Shown: positions 17,814 through 26,246 of the stretch, piece by piece
Layout of the letters: each line of letters opens with the position of its first letter
Position numbering within the stretch: the stretch's first letter is position 1
From: Parachlamydiales bacterium
GTDB taxonomy: Bacteria; Chlamydiota; Chlamydiia; Chlamydiales; Rhabdochlamydiaceae
DNA length: 56,429 nt
Direction: 5' to 3'
Assembly (NCBI GenBank): GCA_023265455.1
Contig: JAHFTQ010000013.1
Coordinates: 1-56,429, forward strand
Translations under genes and position numbers: made by a program
Notes under the pieces: model-generated
What the model was told of the DNA's origin: nothing
Database searches by the model: none
What the model saw: only the letters and a program-made list of their open reading frames with translations

Positions 17814-17867
17814 ATTATACAGATTTTCCTCAGTATGTCCAGAAAAACTGGACATACTGAGGAAAAT
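17814..17867 (-). promoter_or_regulatory. AbiE promoter with perfect 20-bp palindromic operator
   Basis: The bases 17823-17842 and 17848-17867 are exact inverted copies of each other (20 of 20) around an AAAAA spacer. Read on the minus strand, a promoter overlaps this: TGGACA at 17841-17836, a 16-base spacer, and TATAAT at 17819-17814. The -35 box lies inside one arm of the palindrome. The ATG of AbiEi begins 7 bases after the -10 box, so the transcript would be leaderless or nearly so. A bound AbiEi dimer would block RNA polymerase. Confidence 0.8.
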
Positions 17868-17885
17868 TACAGGGCCAATGAAACC

Positions 17886-18596
17886 TCAAATTGCCATGAG
17901 ATGTAGTTTTTGATTAGGAAAACCTGATATACATCCATAAATACCTCTTATCGGTAGAGAGATACCAAATATTATCTGTTCTAAATCATCAGGAATTCGT
18001 TTTAATGGTGCTTCTAAAAACGGACTTAAAATGAGATCGCCGAGTCCCTGAGCACATTCTCGCAGGCCTACTGTTACCCCCTTCACAAGAGACATAAAGC
18101 GAATGCTGTAACATCCATAATAAATTTTAGATTTACCAAAAAAATATTCATCACTGAATTTATGAATTGTTAAAGCAATTTTACAGGCTCTCTTGGGCAT
18201 AAAGATTCCTACAATGCCAAGCAATGGCAAAGAAACTGCATGAGTTAGGCAAGCACAGAGGTTTTTTCCTCCGATGACGATTTGTTGAAAATCTTTCGTT
18301 AACATTCCACCTATGATGTTATCCACCGTACGTGAAAACATAGAAAGAGCATCTTCGACTCCATAAACAACACCAAAAGCAAAAGATGAGATGCGGGCAA
18401 CAATCTGTTCATCAAATATTCTTGCTGCTTTAGAGCGAGCTGTTAATTGCTCGCGCTTATAGTATTGTAAAGCTCCAGAGTTGCTGTCGCGTATTGTTTC
18501 ATATTTAACTCCAGATGTAACTCCAAAATAATTGTCATGCCCCTGATAGTCTGCATGGCAAATTTGAAATTCATAATACCGTATTAGTCCACTCAT
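17886..18596 (-). CDS. Hypothetical protein with hydrophobic C-terminal half
   Basis: A 236-residue protein of unknown function, not recognised. It starts 11 bases after the pnp stop and has AAGAAG as a ribosome-binding site, so it may be cotranscribed with pnp. The N-terminal 65 residues are polar with many aromatics. From about residue 65 there are hydrophobic, glycine-rich stretches such as HAVSLPLLGIVGIFMP and LVKGVTVGLRECAQGLGDLI, which could be amphipathic membrane-associated helices. The pattern recalls chlamydial proteins of unknown function that insert into the inclusion membrane, but no defined domain supports this. It is absent from the matching place in Chlamydia as I recall it. 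Confidence 0.55.
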   Translation of the reverse strand: MSGLIRYYEFQICHADYQGHDNYFGVTSGVKYETIRDSNSGALQYYKREQLTARSKAARIFDEQIVARISSFAFGVVYGVEDALSMFSRTVDNIIGGMLTKDFQQIVIGGKNLCACLTHAVSLPLLGIVGIFMPKRACKIALTIHKFSDEYFFGKSKIYYGCYSIRFMSLVKGVTVGLRECAQGLGDLILSPFLEAPLKRIPDDLEQIIFGISLPIRGIYGCISGFPNQKLHLMAI

Positions 18597-18607
18597 AGAA
18601 CTTCTTA

Positions 18608-20737
18608 CTAGCTTGCTGGAACGGTTTGAGGCTTGGCTCCCGTCGGTTGAGGATAGGGGAGAAGCGCTTTGCGGCTCAATCGGATCTTGCCGTGATCGGT
18701 GATTTCAAGCACTTTCACTTCAATTTTGTCACCGACTTTGCAAACGTCGTTCATATTGGCAATGCGGTGATGCGCAAACTCAGAAATGTGGCAGAGCCCT
18801 TCCTGATTGAAAATCTTCACAAAGGCGCCAAAGGCCACGAGGGAGACGATTTCACCTGTGTAAATCTGATCTTGTTTAAGTTCTGCTACGAGATTATGGA
18901 TCATCTCTTTCGCTTTGGCAATGGCTTCTGGGGTGCCTGCTGTGATGCTAATAATACCGCTGTCATCGATATCGAGGTTAGCGCCCGATTCTTCGGTAAT
19001 AGCACGGATCTGTTTTCCGCCGGGTCCAATGATAAGGCCGATTTTACTCGGATTAACTTGGACAGTTTCAATGCGAGGAGCGTACTGAGAAAGGTGCTCT
19101 TTGGGTTTTGAACAGACTTCTAACATTTTGTTCAGGATATGGATGCGTCCTTCTTTAGCTTGGGCTAGAGCCGCTTTCATGATATGGGGGGTGATGCCTT
19201 CTACTTTGATGTCGAGTTGAAAGGCCGAGATGCCTTGCTGGTCACCCGCGACTTTAAAGTCCATATCGCCGAGGAAATCTTCATCTCCTAAAATGTCGGA
19301 GAGGATCGCAAATTTATCACCTTCAAGGATCAGTCCCATGGCAATTCCTGCAACAGGTCTTTTAATGGGGATTCCAGCGTCCATGAGAGCCAGGCATCCT
19401 CCACAGACTGAGGCCATTGAAGACGAGCCGTTCGACTCGAGAATATTGGATTCAAGGCGGATGACATAAGGAAATTTTTCTTGGGAAGGAAGAACGGAGG
19501 TTAAGGCCCGTTCGGCTAACTTGCCGTGACCCACTTCTCTTCGTCCAGGAGCTCCCATGCGGCCCACTTCTCCAACAGAGAAGGGTGGGAAGAAATATTG
19601 CAGATAAAAGCGGTGGCTTTTTTCGCCGCCGAGATCTTCGTAACGCTGAGCCATGGTCTCGCTGCCGAGAGTACAGACAGCCAGAGCTTGAGTTTCACCG
19701 CGGGTGAAAAGAGCGCTACCATGAGTTCTAGGAAGGGGTGACATTTCAACAGAAATGGGCCGAATTTGATTTAACGCTCTTCCATCGGCACGGATGTTCT
19801 CCTTCAGGATCATCTGCCGCATATGGTGTTCTTTGACCCGTTTGATCGCTTGCGAGATGTGGACTTTAGAATCGACGTGCTCTTGCCCTTTGGGGAAAAG
19901 AGTTGTCCACGCTTTTTCCTCAGCGACTGCAACGGCTGCATTACGCTGAGTTTTTTCTTTGACTCGAAACGCGGCATTGAGATCGCTGCCGATCAAGCTA
20001 TCAACTTGGTCAATCAGAGCTTGAGAGGGAAGGCGGAGTTCATCTCGAACTTTAGGTTTGCCAACGAGTTTTTGCCAATCTAAGAGGCCTTGGCAGATGA
20101 TCTTGATCGCCGCATGACCTTCGGTGACAGCGTCAAAAATTTGCTCTTCAGTCAGGAAGTCGCAGTGTCCTTCAATCATTAAGATCGCATCTTCGGTTCC
20201 GGCTAAAATCAGGTCGAGTTTTGAATTTTCCATCTCTTGAACCGTCGGATTAACGATGAATTGATCGTTAATAAAGCCGATGCGGACACCCGCAATGGGT
20301 TTAATCAGCGGAATATCTGAAATCACAAGAGCTGCAGAAGCTGCGCAGATGGCTAACGGATCAGGTGCGTGAATACCGTCGTAAGAAAGTACATAAGTTA
20401 GCACTTGAATTTCATTGTAGTAGCCCTCGTCAAACATAGGTCGGAGAGGTCTATCGATCAGGCGGCAGATGAGAGTTTCACGTTCGGTCGGCCGTCCTTC
20501 TCGTTTAATAAATCCTCCCAGAGTTCTTCCTGTGGATGAGGCTTTTTCTTGGTAGTCGACACGCAGAGGTAGAAAATCGGTCTCCTCGGAAGGGATGCGT
20601 CCTCGACAAGCTGTCGCCAGCAAAATGGTCTCTCCAGCGCGGAGGGTGACTGAGCCGTGCGCTAATCGAGCGAGTTTTCCTGTCTCAAAGACGAGGTCGC
20701 GGCCGGCAACTGAAATGGTTCTTGAAAATTTGTTCAT
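18608..20737 (-). CDS. pnp: Polyribonucleotide nucleotidyltransferase (PNPase)
   Basis: A 709-residue PNPase, a phosphate-dependent 3' to 5' exoribonuclease and degradosome component. Two RNase PH-like domains are separated by a helical domain. The catalytic core includes FFPPFSVGEVGRMGAPGRRE and SSSMASVCGGCLALMDAG. A KH domain at about 560-615 (GLIIGPGGKQIRAITEESGA) and an S1 domain at about 625-695 (GEIVSLVAFGAFVKIF) complete the normal architecture. rpsO lies immediately upstream in the same orientation, the classic rpsO-pnp order. YicC, which has been linked to PNPase-dependent RNA decay, is encoded at 33980. Confidence 0.97.
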   Translation of the reverse strand: MNKFSRTISVAGRDLVFETGKLARLAHGSVTLRAGETILLATACRGRIPSEETDFLPLRVDYQEKASSTGRTLGGFIKREGRPTERETLICRLIDRPLRPMFDEGYYNEIQVLTYVLSYDGIHAPDPLAICAASAALVISDIPLIKPIAGVRIGFINDQFIVNPTVQEMENSKLDLILAGTEDAILMIEGHCDFLTEEQIFDAVTEGHAAIKIICQGLLDWQKLVGKPKVRDELRLPSQALIDQVDSLIGSDLNAAFRVKEKTQRNAAVAVAEEKAWTTLFPKGQEHVDSKVHISQAIKRVKEHHMRQMILKENIRADGRALNQIRPISVEMSPLPRTHGSALFTRGETQALAVCTLGSETMAQRYEDLGGEKSHRFYLQYFFPPFSVGEVGRMGAPGRREVGHGKLAERALTSVLPSQEKFPYVIRLESNILESNGSSSMASVCGGCLALMDAGIPIKRPVAGIAMGLILEGDKFAILSDILGDEDFLGDMDFKVAGDQQGISAFQLDIKVEGITPHIMKAALAQAKEGRIHILNKMLEVCSKPKEHLSQYAPRIETVQVNPSKIGLIIGPGGKQIRAITEESGANLDIDDSGIISITAGTPEAIAKAKEMIHNLVAELKQDQIYTGEIVSLVAFGAFVKIFNQEGLCHISEFAHHRIANMNDVCKVGDKIEVKVLEITDHGKIRLSRKALLPYPQPTGAKPQTVPAS

Positions 20738-20800
20738 TTAATAAATCCTTAGTTAGAAGTGTGTGGGGTAGGAGTCTATCAGGAAAGTGACGAAAGTGCA

Positions 20801-20833
20801 AAAGAAAACTTCTGGTCCTTTAGAGACCAGAAG
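20801..20833 (-). terminator. Rho-independent terminator between rpsO and pnp
   Basis: On the minus strand CTTCTGGTC (20833-20825) pairs perfectly with GACCAGAAG (20817-20809) around a 7-base loop and is followed by TTTTCTTTT. This sits 19 bases after the rpsO stop codon and would end or attenuate the rpsO transcript. In E. coli the same interval holds a terminator and RNase III processing sites. Confidence 0.85.
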
Positions 20834-20852
20834 CGGTTTTAGGAGGATTCAA

Positions 20853-21122
20853 TTATTTTCTTAAGTTAAGACGGGTGATCAAGCTTTGATAGCGCTTTGT
20901 ATCCGTCGAATTGAGATAGTCGAGTAGTTTACGTCGTTGACCGACGAGTTTCAGAAGAGACAAGCGGGAACCGTGGTCTTTAGGAGCCTTTTTGAGGTGC
21001 TCTGTCAGTTCGGTAATTCTTTCCGTCAGAATAGCAATTTGGACGTCCGCTGATCCAGTGTCCTTCTCATGAAGCTGAAACTTCTTAGTAATTTCTTCTT
21101 TAGTGCCTTTATCTATTGACAT
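20853..21122 (-). CDS. rpsO: 30S ribosomal protein S15
   Basis: An 89-residue protein of exactly the usual length. Family motifs are [20 protein letters not shown] and the RNA-binding segment [22 protein letters not shown]15 binds the central domain of 16S rRNA early in small-subunit assembly. A strong terminator follows, then pnp, in the same order as Chlamydia CT843-CT842. The divergent tadA gene begins 107 bases upstream, so promoters for both must lie in that gap. Confidence 0.97.
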   Translation of the reverse strand: MSIDKGTKEEITKKFQLHEKDTGSADVQIAILTERITELTEHLKKAPKDHGSRLSLLKLVGQRRKLLDYLNSTDTKRYQSLITRLNLRK

Positions 21123-21228
21123 TCAGGAAATCTCCTCGCGAAATATAAATATATCTGCCCCAGATTATACGGTAATCGCCTAATTGAATCAATCTTAACT
21201 TTTTGGTAAGCTAAACCCCAGGAAAGTT

Positions 21229-21696
21229 ATGCAAGATGAAATTTTTATGAGAGAGGCCCTTGATGAGGCTCAAATCGCCTATAACCTCGGGGAAGTCCCC
21301 GTGGGTGCTGTCGTGGTGTTTCAAAATCAAATTATCGCACGCGCTCATAATCAAGTCGAAACTTTACAAGATGCAACTGCCCATGCCGAGACGCTATGCC
21401 TTCGCCTAGCAGCCCAAAGCCTAGCTAACTGGCGTCTCTTAGGGTGCACCCTATACAGCACCCTAGAGCCTTGCCTCATGTGTGCGGGTAGTTTGATCCT
21501 CTCAAGGGTCCAAACGGTCGTTTGGGGGGCTCCTGACCCTCGGCATGGCGCTGGTGGGAGCCTCATGAATGTTTTCATCAACCACCCCATTCACCAAGTT
21601 GAGGTTCGTCAAGGAATTCTTAGAGAACAATCGGCAGATTTATTAAAAAAATTCTTTCAAGAGAGAAGAAAATGCAAAATATCTTTGACGAGCTAA
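21229..21696 (+). CDS. tadA: tRNA-specific adenosine deaminase
   Basis: A 155-residue zinc deaminase that converts A34 of tRNA-Arg(ACG) to inosine. The zinc ligands and proton shuttle are visible: HAE at residues 52-54 and PCLMC at 81-85, with GEVPVGAVVV before them. Length is typical. The gene matches Chlamydia CT844 in position next to rpsO. Its last 25 bases overlap the next small gene, so the two are probably translated together. Confidence 0.94.
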   Translation: MQDEIFMREALDEAQIAYNLGEVPVGAVVVFQNQIIARAHNQVETLQDATAHAETLCLRLAAQSLANWRLLGCTLYSTLEPCLMCAGSLILSRVQTVVWGAPDPRHGAGGSLMNVFINHPIHQVEVRQGILREQSADLLKKFFQERRKCKISLTS

Positions 21697-21890
21697 TCGC
21701 TCAGCAGAAAAAGAAGGTTTTAATCTGTGCTGAGCGGATCATTCCTCATCTCACAGAAGACGACCTGCTCCAACCTAATGATTTTCCCTCTCTAGAGCTC
21801 AATCCCCATTTCCGTTACGAAGAGGGAGTTTTAGAGGGCTTGATGACGGCCCGAATGGCCTTTCTAGCCCAGACGAAAGGAGATGCCTAA
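21672..21890 (+). CDS. Small conserved chlamydial protein
   Basis: A 72-residue acidic protein beginning inside the end of tadA. The segment LTEDDLLQPNDFPSLELNP is distinctive and, with the position after tadA, makes it the likely counterpart of the small ORF CT845 in Chlamydia. No enzymatic motif or membrane segment is visible. The next gene starts at the base after its stop codon, and the AAAGGAG of that gene lies inside this one, so the three genes form one transcript. Function unknown. Confidence 0.75.
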   Translation: MQNIFDELIAQQKKKVLICAERIIPHLTEDDLLQPNDFPSLELNPHFRYEEGVLEGLMTARMAFLAQTKGDA

Positions 21891-24095
21891 ATGGTTCCTG
21901 CAATCCAAAATTTGTATAAGGGCTATTCTTCACTCCGCCCAGACGAAGTCGGGCCTAAATTAATGAAAGTCGTCTTCGCCTTTCCAGCGCTTCTCGCTTT
22001 AGGGGCTCAGACATTCGGCTCGCTTCCTTTAAAACCCATCATAGCAACACTTGTCATCGCAGAAGTTGCCTTTCATTATTGTGCACACCGTTATCCAGAG
22101 CTTTATGTAAAGGCTCGCAAATATGAGTGGGTGCTCGATGGGGCCCATCTGCTTGCATTGACATGGAGTATGGGGTGTCTTTTTCAAAACTTAGCGGGTC
22201 GAACATCACTGTTTCCGTTAACGGCAGAGTCGATCTTGAGGACTTACTCAACGCATCATCCCGGTCGCTTGGTTTCTTATAATCATGGTCCCTGGAGACC
22301 TGATCCTTACGACACACATCCTTTTGATTGGTGGTTTTTGAGCTTTCCAGTAGTTGTGGCGGGTATCATAGCCATAAAAAAGCTTGTGAGAAATTCTTAT
22401 CAATCAGAAAACTCCAATGAAAATCTAAAAATAACAACACCTTATGCACCTCGCTGGATAGTCATTCTTCAGCAGATTATTTATGTCTCTCTTGCGATAT
22501 TTTCAAAATCCCGTTGGACCTTTGCTGCGTTTTCTGTGGCCAATCTATATGTGCTTTATCAAACAGTTTTCAATCGACGGGTCTGGATAGATTTTAACTT
22601 TGAACGGTATATTGATCAAAAGCGAGTTGATTTTAAATACAAAGAACTTTTTTCAGTTAAAGCGGATGCTAAAAAAGAGATTTCCGATGAATTAGCGCGT
22701 CTCCGAAAAGAAGAAGGAGAATTTAAGCCGTTTAAAGGCCCCCAGGCTATTCTTGGAGAAAAAGGTCCATATCGTATTTGTGCGATGAAAGAGCCTTTTT
22801 CTGGTAATAATCAGGTCTTCCACCGAGAGCTTTCTATTCACTCTGCATCAATAAAAAAACAAGTGGAACTCAGCTATTTCGATTACAAAGCTGAGCAAGA
22901 GGTTCAACTTCAAATCCAAGGTTTTGACAAAACAGCTCGGACTTTGAGCGTTTCTCTAGACAATGGAGTAGTTGCGGATTTTCCAAATGCCCTAACTAAA
23001 AAAGTTTTAGAAAAAGGGCTAGAAGGAAAGATTATGAAAGTTCAAATGGGTACATTCTCAGTCATTGATGCAGTCTTGCATATCAGCTGCTTTTCGAAAG
23101 ATCTTCCTAAATCAGAGGATTTATCTATTAAAAGTACTGTTCAATTGCGGGGAAAGTCTTTTGTGCTGACATCCCGTGTTGCCATTTGTGAAACAGGTTT
23201 GGAAAAAGCCTGCTTGCAATGTTCTAAGGTCTCTCAGGTGTTCTATTATGAGTCTTCCTCGTGCGAGAGCGCGACACTATGCAGAGCTTGCATCCAAGCT
23301 GATTTTGAAGAGAAGGTGAAAAATTTTAGGATTGTTAATACAGCCACTGAGGGGGGGTACACACTCTTTCCTATTTATACAGTTTATGCTGAGAAAGACC
23401 AGCTTCCTGAAGGAGCTGAATTGAAGCTTTCCTCTACAGTCATTACCTGGCTTGATTACCAGGTTGGGCAAAAACTTCAAGTTCAAGTTAAAAAGATTGA
23501 TGAACAGGACCGGGCAGTGATTGGGTATTTACAGTGTGGAACGGTTGTTGTATTTCAGAATGTGTCGCTTAGCTCTCTTATCTCTGCAAAAAAAATGGTC
23601 GCAGAGCAAAAAACTGTTGATGCTCAAGTGATTTATAAAAATGTCAGGGGTGAAGACCTTCACTTGGACTGCCTTTCTGATAGGCTGCCCCAATCAGCGG
23701 TGTTCAAAGGCTCGATAGCAATGGATGACGTGCTAAACGCAGTTCAATATGAAGTGTTTTATAAACCCAAAATTCTTAAAAAAGGCGAGGTCAGCGAGCC
23801 GTGCTCGATTTGCTATGAACCTTCTGCGAAGTTGTTTTCTCCCTGCTCTAACTCCTTAGAGCATACAACCTGTTCCTCTTGCTTGAGTACGTATATCACT
23901 AAGTATGTTAATAGCAAATTGAAAGTAGATGAGATTTTTCAATCTTCAGAGGGATATATTGTTTCGATTGACAAAAGCTGTTTGCCTAACTGTCCGCTGT
24001 GCAGAAGTCAGTTTTTCAAGGAAAATAAGTTGTCGATGTGGATTAACAATGTTCCAGCAGCGGTAAATTTGACGGATCGCTTAGCAAAAAACTAG
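21891..24095 (+). CDS. Membrane protein with C-terminal RING finger, putative E3 ubiquitin ligase
   Basis: A 734-residue protein. Residues 1-240 hold several hydrophobic segments (near 20-65, 80-100, 140-160 and 190-220), followed by a long soluble part. Two cysteine clusters are visible. One at about 441-467 has CLQC and CRAC pairs, like a zinc ribbon. The second at 638-704 fits a C3HC4 RING finger: C638-x2-C641, C652, H658, C661-x2-C664, and CPLC at 701-704. The loop between C664 and C701 is long (36 residues) but within the range known for RINGs. RING proteins recruit E2 enzymes, so a membrane-anchored host-directed E3 ligase is likely. The bacterium needs no such enzyme itself. No signal peptide is clear. 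Confidence 0.7.
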   Translation: MVPAIQNLYKGYSSLRPDEVGPKLMKVVFAFPALLALGAQTFGSLPLKPIIATLVIAEVAFHYCAHRYPELYVKARKYEWVLDGAHLLALTWSMGCLFQNLAGRTSLFPLTAESILRTYSTHHPGRLVSYNHGPWRPDPYDTHPFDWWFLSFPVVVAGIIAIKKLVRNSYQSENSNENLKITTPYAPRWIVILQQIIYVSLAIFSKSRWTFAAFSVANLYVLYQTVFNRRVWIDFNFERYIDQKRVDFKYKELFSVKADAKKEISDELARLRKEEGEFKPFKGPQAILGEKGPYRICAMKEPFSGNNQVFHRELSIHSASIKKQVELSYFDYKAEQEVQLQIQGFDKTARTLSVSLDNGVVADFPNALTKKVLEKGLEGKIMKVQMGTFSVIDAVLHISCFSKDLPKSEDLSIKSTVQLRGKSFVLTSRVAICETGLEKACLQCSKVSQVFYYESSSCESATLCRACIQADFEEKVKNFRIVNTATEGGYTLFPIYTVYAEKDQLPEGAELKLSSTVITWLDYQVGQKLQVQVKKIDEQDRAVIGYLQCGTVVVFQNVSLSSLISAKKMVAEQKTVDAQVIYKNVRGEDLHLDCLSDRLPQSAVFKGSIAMDDVLNAVQYEVFYKPKILKKGEVSEPCSICYEPSAKLFSPCSNSLEHTTCSSCLSTYITKYVNSKLKVDEIFQSSEGYIVSIDKSCLPNCPLCRSQFFKENKLSMWINNVPAAVNLTDRLAKN

Positions 24096-25601
24096 TCACG
24101 CATAGGAAGTAGTTGAAAAAAGGATTCTTTCTGCTGCGGGCTTTAGTAATGGAAAAGTGAACTGTAAGATGCCTTTTGTGTAGGAGAGAGTTCCCTCCAA
24201 AAGCTGCTCTTTCTTCAGCTGGCTCAATTCGGGATGGTGGTCCCAGCTCATGGCAAAAATCCATTCCCTCTCGCCTGTTTGCAGGGCTTTCGTCGTATCT
24301 TCGTCGCAGGTATTACTATGAACTAGCGGGGCGTTTTTGATATTAGAGCAGGGAAAATCTTGCAATTTTGTTCTGTCATAGATGATGAGAAAAGTGTCGT
24401 TATGAATGATGTCGATATCTTCGAGTTGGATCATGGGCATTGAGCAGGTATAGGTGCAATGAGTCTTGTTGATGACAACAGTTCCAGCTGCAAATTTTGG
24501 ATCAGCTTTGGGACGGAAATCCGAGGCAGATCTTTGCTGTAATACCCAATGGTTATCTGTTTTGACAGATTTATAGATATGACCGTTATTGCCTAACTTG
24601 TAAAACCATGTTGGGTCATATTTCACTCCAAACAGAGGGTTTTCAATTTGGTTTTTTTCTTTAATATTCTTGACTGTCGATGCAAGCATGTCTTGAAAGG
24701 GTTTTCTCATGTGTTTATCGGGATGTTTCAGCTGGTCAATAGCAAATTCCAGTGAGATTCCATTATATTTTAATCTGAAGGGAGCATTCTCTTGTTTGTC
24801 CATCAGAAATTTATAAGGTAAGTACAGCGTGGAACGGATTTGTTTTGGTAAAAGCAAAGAAAATTGATTGAATAGAGAAAATTGAATAAGGATATCTTGA
24901 GGATCAAGAGGAATAAGAGTGCCATCCTCCAAGGTAAATTTCGTCAAAGCTGGGCAAAAGGATCTGCAAATTGAAGGGTCTCCAATATACCCCCCAAATC
25001 CTCCTCCAGAAGTGGTAATTCCTATGAAGGCCGTTTCATAGAAAGTTGGCGATTTTTCTACGGGTGCAAGAGGGGGAGATGAGCTTATAAGAGAGGGGTG
25101 ATTTTGTGTTATTTGCAGTTTTTCAATTTGTTTAGGAATAACTAATGGTGACTCGGGTTGTATTAGTACAACTGCAGCAATTTCCGTTGGCTCTCCTATG
25201 AAGACCCCCGAAAAGTTTACGAAAGAATCGCCCTTTTTCTCGCGAGCAGTGGGAATTGCTGGTACAACTGGTGAGATTGAGAAGGAGGGAATGTTTTGTG
25301 GGGATTCAGAAACTTGAGGCAATCCCGTACTTGGAAGAGCTGTAGGCTCCAAATCTTTCTGAATTGGTGTGGGGAGAGCCTTGGGTGGGTTAACCGCTCT
25401 ACTTTCAGATGTAGGAGGTTGTTTCTGTACACACCAACGCCAAAAGGAATAGCAGCTCCAGACGATTCCAGCAGTGACCGCGGGGTACGCTAATAGCTTG
25501 AGTTTTGCCAAACCATGGGTCTTAGCATCCGTGCTGCTACTTGAAAAAGCTGTCGGAAGAGCATTCCAAAGAGAGCAAATAATTTTTGTGATACTGGTCA
25601 T
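24096..25601 (-). CDS. Hypothetical membrane-anchored protein, paralogue of the 566-residue neighbour
   Basis: A 501-residue protein. The first 60 residues (TKIICSLWNALPTAFSSSST and a hydrophobic helix near 33-50) are almost the same as those of the 566-residue protein encoded at 26247-27947, so the two share a targeting or anchor module. A Pro/Ser-rich linker of about 130 residues follows, then a soluble region with no domain I recognise. In that region TFLIIYDRTKLQDFP and CTYTCSMPMIQLEDID are notable. It starts at an ATGA overlap with the ligase gene and is third of a three-gene run. It converges with the RING gene with no gap. Likely secreted or surface protein, function unknown. Confidence 0.6.
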   Translation of the reverse strand: MTSITKIICSLWNALPTAFSSSSTDAKTHGLAKLKLLAYPAVTAGIVWSCYSFWRWCVQKQPPTSESRAVNPPKALPTPIQKDLEPTALPSTGLPQVSESPQNIPSFSISPVVPAIPTAREKKGDSFVNFSGVFIGEPTEIAAVVLIQPESPLVIPKQIEKLQITQNHPSLISSSPPLAPVEKSPTFYETAFIGITTSGGGFGGYIGDPSICRSFCPALTKFTLEDGTLIPLDPQDILIQFSLFNQFSLLLPKQIRSTLYLPYKFLMDKQENAPFRLKYNGISLEFAIDQLKHPDKHMRKPFQDMLASTVKNIKEKNQIENPLFGVKYDPTWFYKLGNNGHIYKSVKTDNHWVLQQRSASDFRPKADPKFAAGTVVINKTHCTYTCSMPMIQLEDIDIIHNDTFLIIYDRTKLQDFPCSNIKNAPLVHSNTCDEDTTKALQTGEREWIFAMSWDHHPELSQLKKEQLLEGTLSYTKGILQFTFPLLKPAAERILFSTTSYA

Positions 25602-26239
25602 TCGCCATGCCTCGGGCCATCAAACCAATCGAACATATCTCGACGGAGCTTTGCCATGCGGCCGTCAGGATGAATAAACACAAGCCCTTCTGCCAACACC
25701 TGTTTTTTAAACACCCTTTCAGTGAAGAGGCTGCTGAGGCCTTTGAACCAGCCACTAAGTGAGTCGTAAGTTTTGGGGTATTTGTTATTAATCCAAGATT
25801 TCCAATGACATTTGTCATAGAGATAGTTGAAGGGGACAAATAGGGGATAGGGGGTGTCGTGAAGGTTGGTGTTGATTTCAGGACCGATCAGTTCGCCATA
25901 GACAGGGCCATCGACAAAAGACTCCAGCCACCCTTTTTCTGCAGAGTGAAGAATTCCTAGAAGAAAGCGGCTTTTCTTACCCTCGTTTTTAGCATGAATA
26001 TCGATCGGTTCTTGGATGATACGGGTGGTGCGGTTGTCAATGGCCACAATGCGTCCCTCTTTAAAATGCACACAGATATTAGTGCCATGCAACTTGTCAA
26101 CGGCGCGAACCCCTTCTTCAAAAACCCAGTCGTACCCCTCTTCAATTTCAGGGGTGACGACATACTCGCCTCGTTCATTGGTCAGGCGCTTGAAAGGGCT
26201 CTTGATCTTTGGAAAATCTACAACGGGTGGGTGAGTCAT
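25598..26239 (-). CDS. RNA ligase/nucleotidyltransferase-fold protein
   Basis: With the start at 26239 the protein has 213 residues. It shows the ordered motifs of the covalent nucleotidyltransferase superfamily: motif I KLHG at 49-52, where K49 would be adenylylated, followed by TN as in T4 Rnl2 (KIHGTN); RIVAIDNRT at 63-71; motif III-like GELIG at 115-119; motif IV EGLVF at 184-188; and motif V KLRRD at 197-201. RNA ligases of this fold seal RNA nicks or ends with ATP. No C-terminal domain is present. It lies between two paralogous membrane-anchored proteins and is coupled to the next gene by ATGA. Longer starts reach 26332 but overlap the upstream gene by 86 bases. Confidence 0.72.
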   Translation of the reverse strand: MTHPPVVDFPKIKSPFKRLTNERGEYVVTPEIEEGYDWVFEEGVRAVDKLHGTNICVHFKEGRIVAIDNRTTRIIQEPIDIHAKNEGKKSRFLLGILHSAEKGWLESFVDGPVYGELIGPEINTNLHDTPYPLFVPFNYLYDKCHWKSWINNKYPKTYDSLSGWFKGLSSLFTERVFKKQVLAEGLVFIHPDGRMAKLRRDMFDWFDGPRHGE

Positions 26240-26246
26240 ATTGAGC

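Noticed and set aside
18626..19111. 161-codon plus-strand frame inside pnp
   Set aside because: It is antisense to the KH/S1 part of pnp, whose protein is clearly conserved. The frame is a by-product of codon use.
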